64,000 nt of DNA from Paraliobacillus ryukyuensis (GTDB taxonomy: Bacteria > Bacillota > Bacilli > Bacillales > Amphibacillaceae): positions 1 to 64,000 of the forward strand of contig NZ_QNRI01000011.1 in assembly GCF_003315295.1 (NCBI RefSeq). The letters are read 5' to 3'. The notes under the pieces are model-generated. The model was not told the origin of the DNA. It ran no database searches and saw nothing but the letters and a program-made list of their open reading frames with translations. Position 1 is the stretch's first letter; each line of letters begins with the position of its first letter. Below are positions 34,038 to 42,957 of this stretch, in pieces. The translations under genes and the position numbers were made by a program.

Positions 34038-35162
34038 CTACATGTTTATCTGATTATTTACTTCCAACGTTTGATTTAATGCTTTGATGTTTTCTCCGAT
34101 ATACGTTACATGACCCATCTTGCGCTTTGGTTTATTTTCTGCTTTACCGTACATATGAAAATGTCCTGGCAACCGATCCATCTCTGCTAAATAGGGTTCA
34201 ATATCTTGACCAAGTAAATTGACCATGATAGCTGCACCATGAAAATAAACAGGTAATGGTGCCAAACCACATATCGCTCGAATATGTTGTTCAAATTGCG
34301 ATACATTACATGCTTCAATGGTGTAATGCCCCGAGTTGTGCGGACGAGGTGCTAATTCGTTAATGTACAACTGATCGCCTTGCACAAATATTTCAATCGC
34401 AAACGTACCAATCACACCAATCGTTTCCGCAATCGCTTTTGCTGCTTGTTTTGCTTGATTAGCTAAATGCACCGATATAGTCGCAGGTGCTTGTGTCATA
34501 TAAAGAATGTGGTCTCGATGGGTATTTTCGGCGATTGGAAAAAAACTTATGCTCCCATCGGCAAAACGCGTGAACACAACAGAAATCTCTCGATCAAATG
34601 GAACCCAGCTTTCCACAATTACCCGTTCATTGTCTTCTACTAGCTTCACCGCTGCTTCGAGATCTTCTTTCGTTTGTAGTTTGACCTGTCCTTTGCCATC
34701 ATAACCCCCTCGACAAGTTTTCACGACACATGGATAGCCAATATTCGCTATAGCTTCGAATAATTCTGGCTCATTATGTACAATCACGAATGGAGCAACG
34801 GGTTGATTGCTAGCTACCATAGCTGCTTTTTCTTTTTCCCTGTCTTGTGTGATTGCTAACGAGTTTGCCCCTTGTGGAAGTAACCCTTTTGCTTCTAAAA
34901 ATTGAGCTGCTGCTAGATCAACATTTTCAAATTCATACGTAATCACGTCACTTTGCTCTGCTAGTTTCGCTACTGCTGCTTGATCATTATATGCTGCTAC
35001 AATGTGGTGATCTGCGACCTGTGCAGTGGGACAATCAGGGGTTGGGTCCAAGACAGCGATGCGATAACCCATATGTTTGGCTGCAGTCGCCATCATCCTA
35101 CCTAATTGCCCACCACCAATAATACCAATTGTAGAACCGAATAGAAATCTATTTTGTGGCAA
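34038..35162 (-). CDS. purK: N5-carboxyaminoimidazole ribonucleotide synthase
   Basis: ATP-grasp enzyme that carboxylates AIR to N5-[15 protein letters not shown] is near residue 12, the central ATP-grasp has [12 protein letters not shown], and [12 protein letters not shown] is near 270. Translation appears to start at a TTG (35160-35162) with GAGGGA upstream; this overlaps the end of purE by 14 bases. 374 residues. Confidence 0.96.
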   Translation of the reverse strand: MPQNRFLFGSTIGIIGGGQLGRMMATAAKHMGYRIAVLDPTPDCPTAQVADHHIVAAYNDQAAVAKLAEQSDVITYEFENVDLAAAQFLEAKGLLPQGANSLAITQDREKEKAAMVASNQPVAPFVIVHNEPELFEAIANIGYPCVVKTCRGGYDGKGQVKLQTKEDLEAAVKLVEDNERVIVESWVPFDREISVVFTRFADGSISFFPIAENTHRDHILYMTQAPATISVHLANQAKQAAKAIAETIGVIGTFAIEIFVQGDQLYINELAPRPHNSGHYTIEACNVSQFEQHIRAICGLAPLPVYFHGAAIMVNLLGQDIEPYLAEMDRLPGHFHMYGKAENKPKRKMGHVTYIGENIKALNQTLEVNNQINM

Positions 35163-35640
35163 GATCTTCCCTCATTTCTGTCACCTTTTGTTTCAATGTC
35201 TCTTTGTAGGTTGCTAACCGATCAGCAACCGATGGATCAAACGCTCCTATTATTTGCGTAGCTAATAATCCTGCATTTTTTGCGCCAGCCGTTCCAATCG
35301 CGACAGTAGCGACCGGCACTCCACCAGGCATTTGCACAATGGAAAGTAACGAGTCTATGCCATCGAGAGCTTTTGTTTGAACAGGAATACCGATAACTGG
35401 GAGCGTAGTTTTTGCTGCAACCATGCCTGGTAAATGCGCAGCACCACCAGCACCAGCAATAATAACTTTTAACCCTTTACTTCTTGCCTGTTCTGCATAT
35501 TGAAACATATCTTCTGGCGTACGATGTGCAGAAATGATTTCTTTTTCATAACTAATTTCGAGTGCTTCTAACGTTTCACAGGTATGTTGCATTGTTTCCC
35601 AATCCGAAATACTTCCCATAATCACGCCTACGTCAGCCAT
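35149..35640 (-). CDS. purE: N5-carboxyaminoimidazole ribonucleotide mutase
   Basis: Class I PurE, converting N5-CAIR to [17 protein letters not shown] at the N-terminus, SAHRTPE near 42 and [13 protein letters not shown] near 70 form the active site. The start at 35640 (163 residues) fits the family length and has GAGGGT upstream; the longer open frame runs back into the leader. First gene of purEKBCSQLFMNHD. Confidence 0.97.
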   Translation of the reverse strand: MADVGVIMGSISDWETMQHTCETLEALEISYEKEIISAHRTPEDMFQYAEQARSKGLKVIIAGAGGAAHLPGMVAAKTTLPVIGIPVQTKALDGIDSLLSIVQMPGGVPVATVAIGTAGAKNAGLLATQIIGAFDPSVADRLATYKETLKQKVTEMREDLATK

Positions 35641-35668
35641 GTTGACCCTCATTTCGTTATTATTTACA

Positions 35669-35716
35669 TAAAAAAACCTACTCACCTCTCCAGTTTAAGA
35701 GAGAAGATGAATAGGT
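35669..35716 (-). terminator. Riboswitch-controlled terminator upstream of purE
   Basis: On the minus strand a long stem (arms about 35699-35716 and 35675-35690) ends in a run of T residues (35669-35675), about 30 bases before the purE start. It follows the purine aptamer and is its expression platform: ligand-bound RNA should terminate here. Confidence 0.85.
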
Positions 35717-35863
35717 TGATTGCACAAGAAAAACAACATTGGCTTGACTCACAGCTCATTGTTAAAACATAAATGAATACTATACTTATTCAACTTGAGT
35801 TGAATAGTACGATCACTTACTTTCTACTTCTTACTAGAGTCGATTTCCCAATGTATCATCTTC

Positions 35864-35930
35864 CCTCATAGTCCATCATTTACGGTGACGGGTAGAAACA
35901 ATCAGGCCATATCCCTGAAATTATATGAGG
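35864..35930 (-). promoter_or_regulatory. Purine (guanine-class) riboswitch aptamer of the pur operon
   Basis: P1 is formed by 35924-35930 (CCTCATA on the minus strand) with 35864-35870 (TATGAGG). Between them lie the conserved J2/3 GTTTCTACC and the L3 loop ACCGTAAAT. The junction before P1 reads GACTAT, where the C corresponds to C74 of the xpt aptamer, the guanine/hypoxanthine specifier (adenine sensors have U). It reduces pur expression when guanine or hypoxanthine is plentiful. Confidence 0.95.
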
Positions 35931-35968
35931 TATATTAGTTGTTTGTTAGATAAATTAACTATGGATTT

Positions 35969-35997
35969 ATCATAACAAGTAACGCAGGTTACGTCAA
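35969..35997 (-). promoter_or_regulatory. Sigma-A promoter of the pur operon
   Basis: Minus-strand TTGACG (35992-35997) and TATGAT (35969-35974) are 17 bases apart, just upstream of the riboswitch and just downstream of the PurBox pair. Confidence 0.8.
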
Positions 35998-35999
35998 CG

Positions 36000-36043
36000 A
36001 AAATCGAACAATTAGTTCAATGTATATTTCAATGTTCGGATTT
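36000..36043. promoter_or_regulatory. PurBox pair (PurR operator) of the pur operon
   Basis: The known PurBox consensus is AWWWCCGAACWWT. AAAATCGAACAAT on the plus strand (36000-36012) matches 12 of 13 positions, and AAATCCGAACATT on the minus strand (36031-36043) matches all 13. The boxes oppose each other across 18 bases and sit directly upstream of the -35, as in PurR-regulated Bacillus promoters. The second box overlaps the end of the yebG-like gene. Confidence 0.85.
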
Positions 36044-36256
36044 AATCCTTATTGCATCAAAGATAATTTCTTGACTTACTGGTTCAACACCAGCTTGGTT
36101 TTCTTGGAAAATCGGTTTTTCAATCCGTCTTATTGGCTGATAACCCGCCTGTTTCATTCGTTCTAAACAAGCACTAATGGTTTCACCTTCTTCGACGGAA
36201 AAACGTTTTTTATTCGGTTGGCTTTTGTTCTGCTGCTTGTTCTTGTTTTTTGGCAT
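36029..36256 (-). CDS. yebG: NETI-motif protein (YebG family)
   Basis: Small (75-residue) basic protein of unknown function. A lysine/asparagine/glutamine-rich N-terminus is followed by the conserved segment [16 protein letters not shown] and a short strand-rich tail. It overlaps the upstream UPF0316 gene by 47 bases, and the pair sits between pbuG and purE exactly as yebE-yebG does in B. subtilis. Its 3' end overlaps a PurBox. Confidence 0.85.
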   Translation of the reverse strand: MPKNKNKQQNKSQPNKKRFSVEEGETISACLERMKQAGYQPIRRIEKPIFQENQAGVEPVSQEIIFDAIRIKSEH

Positions 36257-36800
36257 TTTTAGAGATACGCCCCCTTCTAACTTGTTTCACCCAGAAACCG
36301 CCATGGATTTGTTTTGGTTCATAAGCGATAATAAAGGCTTTTGGGTCAATCCCTTTAATCGTTTCATAAAGACTTAATTCATATTTTCTCGGCGTTAAAA
36401 TTTGCATAGACAAACGATCGCCGTCCATCCCGTAAGCATACCAGCTCGTAACGCCGTAACCTTTTTCACGAAGTTTCTTAGTAAACTCAATATCCGGATC
36501 TGACGAGATGACATTAACCGTAATGTAACCTAATGCCAGCTTATCTTCAATTTTAGAACCGACAATAACGCCAATTCCGAAACCTAACGCATAAGCAATT
36601 AGATTTTCTATTTGATCAAGGTTGTCGAGAACTAATCCTAATCCAACTACATATATAGCGATTTCCATCATACCCATCACCGCAGCAATATATCTTCTTC
36701 CTTTTAAAGTTAAAATCGTTCTAAGTGTTAGTAGTGAAACGTAAAAAATATTGATAACTAAAATGGTGACCACCATAATAATTGCATTATCTAACAACAA
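36210..36800 (-). CDS. yebE: UPF0316/DUF2179 membrane protein (YebE)
   Basis: Membrane protein of 196 residues: three hydrophobic segments in the first 85 residues (about 5-28, 38-60, 65-85), then a cytoplasmic DUF2179 domain ([14 protein letters not shown]) and a charged tail. Function unknown; DUF2179 domains are thought to bind small nucleotides or signals. Overlaps yebG. Confidence 0.85.
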   Translation of the reverse strand: MLLDNAIIMVVTILVINIFYVSLLTLRTILTLKGRRYIAAVMGMMEIAIYVVGLGLVLDNLDQIENLIAYALGFGIGVIVGSKIEDKLALGYITVNVISSDPDIEFTKKLREKGYGVTSWYAYGMDGDRLSMQILTPRKYELSLYETIKGIDPKAFIIAYEPKQIHGGFWVKQVRRGRISKNAKKQEQAAEQKPTE

Positions 36801-37022
36801 CTTACATCCTCCTCTTGTTTAGCTTACTATGTAAAGTTCCACACTTCCGCAGTATCTAATCTTATTCCAGTCTTTCCAACTACATTCATGCTAAATCATA
36901 ATGGATAGCGCATGTATAACATCTACCTTAAATGCTGCATATAGTGTAATACTTATAATAGCCGATTTTAGCCAAAAAGAAGTAGCCTGACAAGTATATT
37001 GATAAATAAGGGAGGCATGACC

Positions 37023-37457
37023 ATGAATAATCCATTTGAACAAATGCAAGGTTGGAAACAAAATATGGATCACTTCTTTGGCGAGAACTTTTGGAATGGC
37101 TTTGACGATGTGTTAAAACCACCAATCCCACAAGTAAATATGTATCAAACGGAAAAAGAAATTATTTGCTATGTGAGTTTACCAGGAGTGGAACGAATAA
37201 AAGATATCGATGTCTTCGTTCGCGGTACTACACTAGTAATAGCCGGAACGATCAAATTAGACCAAAGCGGACAAGTAATAAAAGAAGAAATTTTGCATGG
37301 CGCATTTGATCGCAAGCTGGACTTACCTTATGCCGTCCGTGAAGATAAAGTAGATGCGACCTATCGATACGGGTTACTTGTTATTCGACTGCATCGATAC
37401 ATGCAACAAGACGGGAGCCAAAAGCGGATTAGCATTAAGCAATTAGACGAAGACTGA
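37023..37457 (+). CDS. Hsp20/alpha-crystallin-like protein
   Basis: Small heat-shock-type protein of 144 residues. The alpha-crystallin core runs from about 40 to 135 (NMYQTEKEIICYVSLPGV, then FDRKLDLPYAV, then YRYGLLVIRL). The start at 37023 has GGGAGG eight bases upstream; earlier in-frame ATGs are too close to that site. Bacillus has sHSPs both as chaperones and as spore-coat-associated proteins (CotM, CotP); the sequence does not decide. Confidence 0.85.
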   Translation: MNNPFEQMQGWKQNMDHFFGENFWNGFDDVLKPPIPQVNMYQTEKEIICYVSLPGVERIKDIDVFVRGTTLVIAGTIKLDQSGQVIKEEILHGAFDRKLDLPYAVREDKVDATYRYGLLVIRLHRYMQQDGSQKRISIKQLDED

Positions 37458-37523
37458 TGATTGCTTGTTTTCCACCGATGATCATCGCCAGCAAAGCTGT
37501 CGATGATCAACTAAACAATTATC

Positions 37524-37555
37524 AAAAAACTCCAGTGCACCTTTATACACTAGAG
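37524..37555 (-). terminator. Terminator of pbuG
   Basis: CTCTAGTG (minus strand, from 37555) pairs with CACTGGAG, ending at 37530 and followed by six T residues. It lies nine bases after the pbuG stop codon. Confidence 0.85.
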
Positions 37556-37564
37556 CTTTGTCTA

Positions 37565-38866
37565 CTAACTTAAGAACGTCAAGTATAATACAAAAACAAT
37601 AAATAAGAACCACATAATCGGATTGATTTCTTTTACTTTACCTTTAGCGATCATGGTAATTGGATAAAAGACAAATCCTACAGCAATACCAGTTGCAATA
37701 CTATATGCAAGTGGCATCATGATTACGGTTAGGAATGCAGGTACAGCAATTTCAAATTGGTCCCATTCAATATCTTTTAATGAACTCACCATCATGACCC
37801 CGACAATAATTAGAGCTGGTGCAGTTACTGCGCTTGTTACTACACCTAAGAGTGGTGAGAAAAATAATGCTAACAAGAACATCATAGCAGACACGACTGC
37901 GGTAAAACCAGAACGTCCACCTGCCGCAACACCTGTTGCCGATTCGACATAGGAAGTAGTAGTAGATGTACCTAAAGTTGCCCCAACAACGGTAGCAGCA
38001 GAATCAGAAAATAATGCTTTACCTGCTCTAGGAAGTTTGTTATCTTTCATCAGACCTGCTTTAGATGCAACTGCAACTAAAGTTCCTGCGGTATCAAAAA
38101 AGTCAACAAATAAAAACGTTAAAATAACACCGATCATTGGTAATGTGAACACATCACCTAAGTGTGTAAATGCCTGACCAAATGTTGGTGCTAAACTTGG
38201 AGGTTGACTAACAACCCCACTTGGTAGATCAATTAAACCAACAATCATACCTGCAATTGCCGTAATGATCATACCATAGAACACACCGCCTCTAACATTA
38301 AGTGTAATTAACACAACCGTAACAAGTACACCAAACACAGCAAGCAATGTATTTCCGCTAGTTATATCACCTAATGTAGCAACTGTACTCTCATCCCCTA
38401 CAATAATACCAGCGTTTTGAAACCCAACAAAAGCAATAAACAAACCAATTCCAGCACCTACCGCCATTTTCAATTGCGATGGAATCGAATTAATAATTTT
38501 TTCACGAATACCGGAAAGCGTTAATATAATAAAAATAAGTCCAGATACTAAAACACCACTTAGAGCTGTTTCCCAAGGAATCCCCATTCCCATAACAACC
38601 GTATAAGCAAAGAACGCATTAACCCCCATCCCGGGTGCCAAAGCGATTGGATATTTCGCTACAAGTCCCATAATTAATGAACCTAGGGCAGCAGCCAATG
38701 CCGTCGCAGTGAAAACCGCTCCACTATCCATCCCCGTTCCTTCTGCCGCAAGTGTCGCTGGGTTTACGAATAAAATATAAGCCATCGCTAAGAATGTAGT
38801 GATCCCAGCCATCGTTTCGGTACGAAAGTTTGTACCTAATCGGTCAAACTCAAAAAAATTCTTCAC
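37565..38866 (-). CDS. pbuG: Hypoxanthine/guanine permease PbuG
   Basis: NCS2-family (AzgA-like) proton symporter for hypoxanthine and guanine. 433 residues with about 12 transmembrane segments; the family signatures GMGVNAFFAYTVV near 78 and the DFFDTAGTLVAVA stretch near 258 are present. It is preceded by a PurBox pair, a sigma-A promoter and a guanine riboswitch, so uptake is controlled together with synthesis. Position next to yebE/yebG/pur matches B. subtilis. Confidence 0.95.
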   Translation of the reverse strand: MKNFFEFDRLGTNFRTETMAGITTFLAMAYILFVNPATLAAEGTGMDSGAVFTATALAAALGSLIMGLVAKYPIALAPGMGVNAFFAYTVVMGMGIPWETALSGVLVSGLIFIILTLSGIREKIINSIPSQLKMAVGAGIGLFIAFVGFQNAGIIVGDESTVATLGDITSGNTLLAVFGVLVTVVLITLNVRGGVFYGMIITAIAGMIVGLIDLPSGVVSQPPSLAPTFGQAFTHLGDVFTLPMIGVILTFLFVDFFDTAGTLVAVASKAGLMKDNKLPRAGKALFSDSAATVVGATLGTSTTTSYVESATGVAAGGRSGFTAVVSAMMFLLALFFSPLLGVVTSAVTAPALIIVGVMMVSSLKDIEWDQFEIAVPAFLTVIMMPLAYSIATGIAVGFVFYPITMIAKGKVKEINPIMWFLFIVFVLYLTFLS

Positions 38867-38910
38867 GTTTCTTCCCCCTCATTTCGTTCGCATTCTTGAT
38901 CAAGTGTTTC

Positions 38911-38952
38911 AAAAAAATAAAAAACACCCTTACTTTTCATAGCAAGAGTGTT
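38911..38952 (-). terminator. Riboswitch-controlled terminator upstream of pbuG
   Basis: Minus-strand arms AACACTCTTGC (38942-38952) and GTAAGGGTGTT (38923-38933) form a stem followed by T-rich sequence. It lies between the aptamer and the pbuG start and is the expression platform. Confidence 0.8.
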
Positions 38953-39037
38953 CTAATAACTAGTCAGAAGATAAGAATAATGAAGCATCATAAAAATGCA
39001 AGATTGCTTATTCTATAAAAATAGGAATCATTCTTCT

Positions 39038-39101
39038 TCGTAGTCAGACCATTTACGGTGGTCGGTAGAAACTCTAGAGCCATATTCTCAAGAATATACG
39101 A
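39038..39101 (-). promoter_or_regulatory. Purine (guanine-class) riboswitch aptamer of pbuG
   Basis: P1 pairs 39097-39101 with 39038-39042 (TCGTA/TACGA). J2/3 reads GTTTCTACC and L3 ACCGTAAAT. The junction before P1 reads GACTAC, with C at the specificity position, so guanine or hypoxanthine is the expected ligand. It turns off uptake when purine base is abundant. Confidence 0.93.
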
Positions 39102-39133
39102 CGGATCTTTTATTTATTTTTTGTACAATGTAT

Positions 39134-39162
39134 ATGATACTAAGGAACCATGTTTCAGTCAA
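39134..39162 (-). promoter_or_regulatory. Sigma-A promoter of pbuG
   Basis: Minus-strand TTGACT (39157-39162) and TATCAT (39134-39139) with 17-base spacing, just upstream of the riboswitch. Confidence 0.75.
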
Positions 39163-39165
39163 GAT

Positions 39166-39209
39166 AAAAACGAATGTTAACAAATATTTCAACTTAATCG
39201 TTCGTGTGT
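39166..39209. promoter_or_regulatory. Probable PurBox pair of pbuG
   Basis: AAAAACGAATGTT (plus, 39166-39178) and ACACACGAACGAT (minus, 39197-39209) are degenerate PurBoxes. Each keeps the CGAA core. They oppose each other with the same 18-base gap as the purE pair and lie at about the same distance from the -35. B. subtilis pbuG is in the PurR regulon. Confidence 0.6.
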
Positions 39210-39251
39210 ACAGGCTTGTTTATCACTAAAAATAGACATTAAGCTAACTAA

Positions 39252-39638
39252 TTAAGCGGTTTCATCAATAATGGTAGCTCTTACTTTCTTCGGGAACTTG
39301 TCCAAAACTAGTTGATAGGATTGCTTGATCATTTGTGCAATCGTTTCATTAGAAAGCACTTCTGTTTTTAGCATGATCGAATTCCAATGGCGCTTATTAC
39401 TGTAATAACCAGGAATAATATCCGCATACATGTGCCGAAGCGCTTCATTCTCATCTGGTAATCCTTTCAATGTAATAATCGCATTTTCGTTTGCTTCCGA
39501 GGACATTAACCCAAAATATTTCCCTAATAAATCAAAATAAAATGCATCCCAATCCTCACGATAATAGACTTTCGCTCCAGGTAAGCCATTACCAACTTGT
39601 TTACAAAATTCCATACGTTGCTTCATGGATTCACACAT
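39252..39638 (-). CDS. MmcQ/YjbR family protein
   Basis: Small (128-residue) protein of the MmcQ/YjbR (CyaY-like fold) family; biochemical role unknown, with DNA binding suggested for the family. The NKRHWNSIML segment near residue 90 is the most conserved part of the family. AAAGGAG lies eight bases before the ATG at 39638; the longer open frame has no such site. Single gene, next to the Nudix gene. Confidence 0.8.
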   Translation of the reverse strand: MCESMKQRMEFCKQVGNGLPGAKVYYREDWDAFYFDLLGKYFGLMSSEANENAIITLKGLPDENEALRHMYADIIPGYYSNKRHWNSIMLKTEVLSNETIAQMIKQSYQLVLDKFPKKVRATIIDETA

Positions 39639-39772
39639 GCGCTTCACTCCTTTTTTCTTGGATACTACCTTTATACTTATTATACACATATTAGGTAATC
39701 ATAATCGAAAGAATTGTAGCTTCAAAAATAATATACACCCAGGTCCATTCCAATAGTAAAACTAGTATTACT

Positions 39773-40195
39773 TTACTTCCCTATAGAATCATCTACACTA
39801 ACTAGATGTAGGATGGTTTCCTTGGCCATTTGGTTCTTCAGATTAACTAACACGCTAGGTTTTAACTCGCTCACATTATCCAAACTCGTCCAAGCAATCA
39901 CTTGATCATCGGCATCTCTCCCTTGGTAGTCCGATTGAAAAGGAATTTCCCCCTTATAAATAAATAAAAGCTCATGAAACCCTTGTTTGTATTGAAAAAA
40001 ATTCTCTATCACTGCAAATAACTTCGTATGTATCAACGCTACGCCTGTTTCTTCAAAAATCTCGCGCTTGATCGCTTCCTCACTTGTTTCCCCATATTGC
40101 ATGCGTCCACCTGGAAGTGATCGTGCACCATCTTCTATCGATAGATTTAAATGAAGGAAAACTAAATATTTCGTGTCGCTGCATGGATTGAACAT
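39773..40195 (-). CDS. Nudix hydrolase with unusual N-terminus
   Basis: The Nudix box is intact (GGRMQYGETSEEAIKREIFEETG, residues 29-51; the REIFEE core is clear), followed by ENFFQYKQGFHELLFIYKG, so the catalytic half is that of a pyrophosphohydrolase. The N-terminal strand that normally precedes the box is not recognisable, and the ATG at 40195 has no ribosome binding site. Alternative frames upstream are open for short stretches. The gene may be truncated or frameshifted near its start. The substrate is unknown. Confidence 0.65.
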   Translation of the reverse strand: MFNPCSDTKYLVFLHLNLSIEDGARSLPGGRMQYGETSEEAIKREIFEETGVALIHTKLFAVIENFFQYKQGFHELLFIYKGEIPFQSDYQGRDADDQVIAWTSLDNVSELKPSVLVNLKNQMAKETILHLVSVDDSIGK

Positions 40196-40400
40196 AACGG
40201 CAAACTATTAGTATGTCAGTTTCCATCATTATCATTTTAACTAAAGCATTCTTAAGTGATAGAAAGGAGGCTGCTAAACAAATTTAAACAGACTTGAAAA
40301 ATTCATGTTATACTTAAAATTAAATAAAACGTCAAAAAATGTCGAAATAATCGTATAACTTCTAGATTGGTTTTAAGTTTGATAGGTATAAAACAACATA

Positions 40401-40419
40401 TTTCCTTAGATTAAGGAAA
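40401..40419. repeat. Short palindrome upstream of licR
   Basis: TTTCCTTA and TAAGGAAA (8 bp, 3-base loop) lie about 70 bases before licR. It may be an operator; nothing in the sequence says for which protein. Confidence 0.35.
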
Positions 40420-40439
40420 AAATCAGTCCCAGTAACGCT

Positions 40440-40456
40440 TGTAAACGCTTTATAAT
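40440..40456 (+). promoter_or_regulatory. cre-like site and -10 box upstream of licR
   Basis: TGTAAACGCTTTAT (40440-40453) fits the first twelve positions of the CcpA cre consensus loosely and overlaps TATAAT (40451-40456), the likely -10. Binding there would block initiation in glucose. No good -35 is visible. Confidence 0.45.
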
Positions 40457-40487
40457 AAAAGAAGACGGTTGGTAAGGAGGGCTGATT

Positions 40488-42404
40488 ATGAATACAAGAC
40501 AACAGCAAATTCTAAAAGAGCTTATAGGTCAGAGTAATCCAATTACTAGTGAACAATTAGCAATACTAATACAAGTAACCTCTAGAACAATTCGGAATGA
40601 CATTAAACAGCTAAATGATGAATTGATAGGATCTGGAGCAACGATTGTTTCGGCTCGTGGCCATGGTTACCATTTAGATATTGCTAAAGAGAATGAGTTT
40701 AAGCAGTTTATCCAGAGTTTAATTGACCCTGATGAATCGATTCCTGTTGAACCAGAAGACCGTGTCCACTATTTAGTTAAGAGGTTTCTATTGTACCCAG
40801 ATTATCTGAAAATTGAAGATCTAGCTGAAGATTTGTTTGTCAGTCGATCCACTTTAAAAAACGATATAAAAGATGTCAAAGTAGTGCTCAACAAGTATAA
40901 ATTGGACTTAATCAAACAACCTAATTATGGGTTGAAGGTTAGTGGTGAAGAGAAGCATATACGCTACTGTATTGCGGAAATATTATTTAGGCGAACTGCC
41001 ACAATCAGTGAAAATAATAATGAAAAAGCATGGCTTCTTCCAGATGACCAAATGGATCAAATACGATTAACGGTTTTAAAACGATTAAAGGAGTTTAATT
41101 TTAATTTATCGGATATTGCTCTACACAACTTGGTTGTGCATATAGCAATTGCTTGTCGCCGGATAAAAAATGAACAATATATATCGTTAGTGAATCGCGA
41201 TGAAAAAGATACCCAAAACAAAAAAGAGTATCAAGTTGCTGAACTCATTATTAAGGATATTGAGTCAACGGTACAATTAACGTTTCCAGATGTTGAGATT
41301 TACTATGTGGCCATGCATTTATTAGGAACAAAAATATTTTTAAATAAGAAGCAGTCTGAAATTGAAAACACTTTTGATAAATCAATCTTACAAACAGTTG
41401 ACCAATTAGTTCATCAAGTAGAAGAGCAGTTACGATTAGATATTATAGGGGATAGAGAATTATATGCTGGTATAGCAATTCATTTAAAACCAGCTATCCA
41501 CCGCTATAAGCATCACATGAATATTCGTAACCCAATGCTAGAAGCAATTAAAGTAAATTATCCTGTAGCATTTGAAGCTGGAGTTATTGCAAGTAAAGTT
41601 ATTGAAAAGACACACAATATAAAAATTGATGAAAATGAAATCGGCTATATTGCGCTTCATTTTGGAGCTGCAATTGAGCGGACTAAATTACAGACGAAGC
41701 CAAAGCGTTGTTTAATTGTATGCACAACAGGGCTCGGAAGCTCACAGCTGTTATTTTATAAATTGCGTGCTAAATATGGTAATCAGTTAACCATTATAGC
41801 GGCAACGGAATTGCATAATTTACCTAAGTATAGCGAAGACGACATTGATTTTATTATTAGTACGGTATCTCTTCCAGAATGGATTACAATTCCTCATGTC
41901 GTAGTTAGTACACTTCTAGGTGATGGAGAACTAAATGAAATTACAGCAATTGTTGAAAATAGAAGTATGTCACTAATTAATAGATATTTAGATCCAGATT
42001 TAATTTATCTTAATTTATCCATTTCAACACCAGTTGATGTGATTACATTCTTAGGAAATAAATTAATAGAACAAGAGCGAGTTGATGAGGGTATAGTTGA
42101 GTCTATTATGGATCGAGAGAAAGCCGCTTCAACAAGTTATGGTAACTTGGTAGCAATTCCTCATCCATTAGTACCGAAGTCGGATAAGACATTTTGGACA
42201 CTTGCTACATTAGAGAAGCCAATAGATTGGGGAGAAAACAAAGTACAATTTGTTTGTCTTCTTCATGTTGCCGATGTTAATCAAGAAAAACTTGAGCCGA
42301 TGTATAATAATCTAATAAAATTTGTTGATAATCGAGAAGTGATTAAACAGTTAATTAATTGCTCAAGCAAAGAAGAAGTATATGAGATCTTAAGAAGAAT
42401 GTGA
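40488..42404 (+). CDS. licR: PRD-domain transcriptional activator, LicR type
   Basis: Activator of the lic beta-glucan oligosaccharide operon, controlled by PTS phosphorylation. Order of domains in 638 residues: HTH near 18-60 (TSEQLAILIQVTSRTIRNDI), a second HTH near 108-135 (IEDLAEDLFVSRSTLKNDI), two PRDs (about 185-400), an EIIB-like domain with a cysteine (IVCTTGLGSSQLL near 408) and an EIIA-like domain with a histidine (AIPHPLVPKS near 562). RBS AAGGAGGGC. B. subtilis LicR has the same plan and length. It lies upstream of licA-licB-licC. Confidence 0.9.
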   Translation: MNTRQQQILKELIGQSNPITSEQLAILIQVTSRTIRNDIKQLNDELIGSGATIVSARGHGYHLDIAKENEFKQFIQSLIDPDESIPVEPEDRVHYLVKRFLLYPDYLKIEDLAEDLFVSRSTLKNDIKDVKVVLNKYKLDLIKQPNYGLKVSGEEKHIRYCIAEILFRRTATISENNNEKAWLLPDDQMDQIRLTVLKRLKEFNFNLSDIALHNLVVHIAIACRRIKNEQYISLVNRDEKDTQNKKEYQVAELIIKDIESTVQLTFPDVEIYYVAMHLLGTKIFLNKKQSEIENTFDKSILQTVDQLVHQVEEQLRLDIIGDRELYAGIAIHLKPAIHRYKHHMNIRNPMLEAIKVNYPVAFEAGVIASKVIEKTHNIKIDENEIGYIALHFGAAIERTKLQTKPKRCLIVCTTGLGSSQLLFYKLRAKYGNQLTIIAATELHNLPKYSEDDIDFIISTVSLPEWITIPHVVVSTLLGDGELNEITAIVENRSMSLINRYLDPDLIYLNLSISTPVDVITFLGNKLIEQERVDEGIVESIMDREKAASTSYGNLVAIPHPLVPKSDKTFWTLATLEKPIDWGENKVQFVCLLHVADVNQEKLEPMYNNLIKFVDNREVIKQLINCSSKEEVYEILRRM

Positions 42405-42957
42405 CCAATTATGTTGCATTCTTTTTATTTGCAAGAAAAAGAATAAAAATAGTAGGTAACACTTTTAAATGGTGATTATCTTGTAGGCTAAGTAAGCATA
42501 AGTTTTTGGCTGACACATCAAGGTTTAAGGGCTTTTATAAGGGAATATAAAATTTTAAAGCATTGCTTCAGCTAAGGAAATACACTCTGCGTTCCTGGAA
42601 GCAACATCTTTATATAATGCGCAAAAGATTGGAAAACAGTAGCAAATATAATCATTATGAGCTACATAAGTGAAGGCAACAAATAGACGAAACTCTAGCA
42701 GAACAGTACGAGCTGAAGATCCATTCGGAAGTAATCTTTTCCCGAATTAGCTGAATCCGTACCTGCAGAAAGGGTGTTCATTTGTTGCCGTAACGATATT
42801 CGACCGTTTAGTTAATCTTTTTAAAGACCAGGTGCTCTTCCCGGTTTTCTTATTCCGTTGGATAAGGAAAAAAGTTGGCTTTAGATGAAAGCGTTTTACA
42901 TTTATGATAGATCTAAGAAAGATAAACAACAGATAAAGAAAAAAGGAGGGTTTCAAA
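42405..42957. other. Intergenic region between licR and licA
   Basis: About 550 bases. The first 450 contain no open frame with a usable start and no motif I recognise; short translated pieces suggest it could be remnants of an older gene, but I cannot name one. The last 75 bases carry the lic promoter region with a cre-like site at 42886-42899. Confidence 0.4.
42886..42908 (+). promoter_or_regulatory. cre-like site and promoter of the lic operon
   Basis: TGAAAGCGTTTTAC (42886-42899) matches cre up to its last two positions. A candidate -10 TATGAT follows at 42903-42908 with a weak TTAGAT -35 sixteen bases upstream. The cre overlaps the spacer, which is typical for CcpA repression. licA starts 50 bases later. 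Confidence 0.5.

Noticed and set aside
40488-40500. BglG/LicT-type RNA antitermination control of the lic locus
   Set aside because: The regulator has DNA-binding HTH domains and EIIB/EIIA domains (LicR plan), not the CAT RNA-binding domain, and no RAT-like sequence overlaps the terminator at 44931-44966.
42405-42885. Possible transposase remnant between licR and licA
   Set aside because: Short translated pieces are open in changing frames, but none matches a transposase motif that I can name.
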